A stretch of 64,000 nt of DNA, from assembly GCA_037693485.1 (NCBI GenBank), contig CM075346.1, positions 16,707,501 to 16,771,500 of the forward strand, read 5' to 3'. Both the position numbers and the translations under genes were made by a program. Below are positions 61,172-64,000 of this stretch, one piece after another. The stretch's first letter is position 1. The number at the start of each line of letters is the position of its first letter. Below the pieces are notes generated by a model. It did not search any database. It was not told the DNA's origin and was given only the letters and a program-made list of their open reading frames with translations. This DNA is from Kitagawia praeruptora. Lineage: Eukaryota > Streptophyta > Magnoliopsida > Apiales > Apiaceae.

Positions 61172-63895
61172 TCAAGGCGGTCTCAAAAGAATTACTGAAC
61201 CATCCTCAACAGAAAGACCATTCCTACGAACGTTGACATCTTGATTGTTTGCTTTCCACAAAAATCTCCCCTCAGACTTCAACTTGATTTTACTACCCAA
61301 CGGCCAAATCTTCTTCTTTTTCTTCTTCACACCCCTAGAGTGCTTCTCCGACTCTATCGGCTGAGGTTGACCACAAGAAGTGACAATGTTGGTTACCTCA
61401 CAATTCGGATCAGCTGCACCATCCAACTCAAGAATCAATGAATCGACTTCAGCATGTCCTTCTCCTTCTGAAGCTTCAAGCATGAGCACTGCTTCCAATG
61501 CATCATTCAATAGAATCTGAGGAGTATAATCTTGGACAATTTCATCTACAACATCAATCCTGCAATAGGTATTCTCAAGCAAAGGGGATTTAAGAGCAAG
61601 GGTTAGAGTAAAAGCAATTTTATCATCACCAACGCTCAATGTGAGAGTCCCACTTTTAACATCAATAACAGCACCTGTAGTACAGAGAAATGGTCTACCC
61701 AAAATAATAGGTATTTGACTATCCTCTTCCATATCTAGAACTACAAAGTCTACAGGAATATAGAATTTTCCAACCCTAACAGGCACATCCTCTAAAATTC
61801 CAAGGGGATATTTTATCGAACGGTCTACCATTTGCAAAGTCATCTGTGTACATTTTAATTCTCCCATATTTAGTTTTTGGAAAACCGAGAGAGGCATGAC
61901 TGAGACACTAGCGCCTAAATCACATAAAGCTTTATCAATGAACAATACACCTAAATGACATGGGATCGAAAAACTACCAGGATCTTTAAGCTTAGGTGGA
62001 GACTTATTCTGTAAAACAGCACTACACTCTTCAGTAAAAGCTACTGTCTCCACCTCACCAAAAGACCTTTTCTTAGTGAGAATATCCTTAAGAAACTTTG
62101 CATATGATGGAACTTGATAAATTAAATCAGTGAAAGGAATTGTTACCTCAAGGTTCTTGATAAGTGTCATGAACTTACCAAACTGCTAGTCCACCTTAGT
62201 TCTGTTCATCCTGCTAGGGAATGGGAGCTTTGGCACAAATGGTGGAGGAGTAACTGCAGTCTTTTCTTTGTCCTTTTTCTTGCTTTCCTCAGTTCCATCT
62301 TCATTTGTATCTTCAACAACTTTCTCTACCTTGTCTTCCTCAGAATCCTCTTTTTCTTTCTCAGTAGGAACATCGTCAGTAGGCATTGGAGGAGCATCAT
62401 ATGTACGACCACTCCTAAGAGCAATGGCATTCACATTTTCCTTTGGCTGAGTTGATTGTGCTGGTAGAGAGCCTTGTTGCCTTGTAGATGAAGAACTAGC
62501 CATTTGAGCAATCTGAGTTTCCAACATCTTGTTATGTATCTCCATCTGGTTCATCTTTGTTTGCATTTGTAACAATATCTTCATCATATCACCTTGATTA
62601 TCAGCCTGTGCAGCTTGATTTGCTTGAGGAGCATAATTCTGAGTAGGCCTTTGGAATCCAGGGGGATTCATAGGTCCTTGAGGAGGCCTATACTGCTGCT
62701 GTGGAGGAGGCTGGTACGACTGCTGATATTGCTGCTGATTAGGAATATTTGAATTCTGAGCATTATTGTTCCTATATGAGAAGTTAGGATGATCTTTCCA
62801 ACCAGGATTGTAAGTGTTGGAGTATGGATTGTACTGCTGCCTCTGTTGGAAAACATTTGCTTGCTCCATCTGAAAATTTTGTGAATTTTGAGCATTGTAT
62901 TGGCAATCGTTACCATAGTGGCCTTGGATGCCACAGACTTCACAAACAGGATTATTCATAGGAGCCATGGATGACAATGCATTGATACTCATAGGTTGAG
63001 TAGAGGGCTGAGATGTCTTCAATGAGTGGATCTCCTGAGTTAATGCAGCGAGTTGAGATGATAATAAAGAATAAGCATCCACTTCAAGTTTACCCCATTT
63101 CTTGGTTGCTCTCGAGTTACTGAAGTGATTGGCAGCCAAATTTGAAAGAAAAGCATGTGCATCATCAACTCCTTTATCCAGAAATACACCACCTGCAGCG
63201 TTATCAACCATCCCTTTTGTTTCAGGATCAAGACCATTGTAGAAGCGTTCAAGCAAAAACCACTTCTCAAGACCATGGTGAGGGTATGCACGTTGATAAT
63301 CCTTGAATCTGTCCCAAGCATCCCGAAGAGATTCGCCATAATCTTGCTTAAAACCCATCATCTTGTCGATCAAATCGTCAGTTCTGTTAGGAGGGAAGAA
63401 CTCAGTTAAGAAGGCTTGAGCAATCTTATCCCACTCGGTCAAGTCAAAATCATTCAACCATTTTTGAGCTTTATCACGAAGAGAGAAACCGAACAACATG
63501 ACTTTCAACTGGTCTGGAGTGACTCCCTGATGTTTAATTGTAGAACAGAGCTGTTGAAACCGTTGCAGATGAAGTGTAGGGTCTTCATAGGCAAGTCCAG
63601 CAAATTGATTCTGTTGGATCATAGTGAGCAAAGCAGGCTTGATCTCGAAATTTGCTGCTTGAATCGCTGGCATAGCAAGGCCAGTAGGTACCCCACTCGG
63701 AGAGGGCTGTGAGTAGTTCTTCAAAGATTTGGGAGGGAGGTCCGCCATCTCAATCTTTGGTTCAGATATCCTTTGCTTCTTCTCTTTCCTTTGTTGATCT
63801 ATATATTGTTGACAAGTAATTCCAGAATCTGGACTAAGAAGAGTTGTATCTTCTTTCGCTTGATCTATTTTCGTTTGAGACCTGGTCTTGGGCAT
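61172..63895 (-). pseudogene. gag: Gag-protease of the minus-strand Athila-lineage element
   Basis: ATG 63895 (MPKTRSQ), about 902 codons in one frame with a single TAG at 62186-62188 where Gln or Lys is usual before QFGKF. Gag core (LMLFGFSLRDKAQKW, YPHHGLEKW, RFYNGLD), CCHC knuckle (CEVCGIQGHYGNDC), Gln-rich linker, NAIALRSGRTY, then after the stop the protease (DLGAS) and IILGRPFLCT. The C-terminus has the same Lys-rich tail and NGLSVEDGSVILLRPP ending as the plus-strand element, with no RT. Only one lesion, so decay is recent. 63896-64000 is untranslated leader. Confidence 0.85.
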
Positions 63896-64000
63896 CAACA
63901 ACTAAACAAGGAAAAGTAGTAAGATCGGTCTCAATTGGAACAAGAGTTCCAAAGAGACAAGAGAAACAATCTAAAACAATCAAACTAAAATTATAGAAAC

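Larger units (their letters stand above)
50657..64000 (-). mobile_element. Athila-lineage gag-protease element, minus strand, split and running off the window
   Basis: In sense order: 5' part beyond 64000, gag-protease (63895-61172), hairpins, GC-rich words, 3' region with internal PPT, terminal PPT (58602-58618), LTR start TGATAGAG at 58601. The LTR is cut at 58547 by the plus-strand element; its remainder lies at 51079-50657. RT, RNase H and integrase are absent. Confidence 0.75.

Overview
The window is plant nuclear DNA, most likely from a eudicot. It is almost entirely nested LTR retrotransposons plus one spliced host-type gene. Evidence for a plant: Athila-type Ty3 elements with a tRNA-Asp primer site, a Tat-type Ty3 element with two RNase H domains and an antisense spliced gene, a Ty1/copia element primed by initiator tRNA-Met, plant-style introns, and a plant-type FCP1/HAD-like gene. 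No CRISPR, rRNA or bacterial genes are visible. Species cannot be named from sequence alone; an asterid is a weak guess.

Layout. 1-978: AT-rich, with two short tandem arrays and what may be the end of a Ty3 LTR. 1042-7372 (copy A) and 7373-47032 (copy B): two tandem units of about 6.3 kb, each reading leader, one very long ancestral ORF, copia-style polypurine tract (PPT), and LTR of about 1.29 kb. Copy B is split by a 33.3 kb Athila-type element (7975-41309, target duplication TGCAC). The Athila element is itself split twice. A Tat-type element in the opposite direction sits in pol (13919-26576, duplication GTACC), and a copia element in the opposite direction sits in its 3' LTR (31977-40658, duplication CTTGT). 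LTR divergence counted by eye agrees with the nesting: Tat 2/867, copia about 5/1268, Athila about 19/1609.

47033-50656 is the only non-transposon island. It holds a six-exon minus-strand HAD/FCP1-like gene whose frame is kept through every splice, with one in-frame TAG and a tandemly duplicated last exon. 50657-64000 is a second nest. A minus-strand Athila relative that keeps gag-protease but has lost RT, RNase H and integrase runs off the right edge. A plus-strand element of the same reduced type (51080-58546) lies inside its 3' LTR.

The observations of most interest are not genes. The three Athila-lineage elements share small RNA hairpins with compensatory base changes: two hairpins 11-14 nt after the gag/pol stop codon, and a GGA-loop hairpin a few nt before both the internal and the terminal PPT. 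Separately, each element family is studded with its own private short DNA word, in coding and non-coding parts alike: CAGCAAGC in the copia element, AGGAACCT in the Tat element, TTCGA boxes in the A/B LTRs, ATAGCGC or GCGCAA words in the Athila group.
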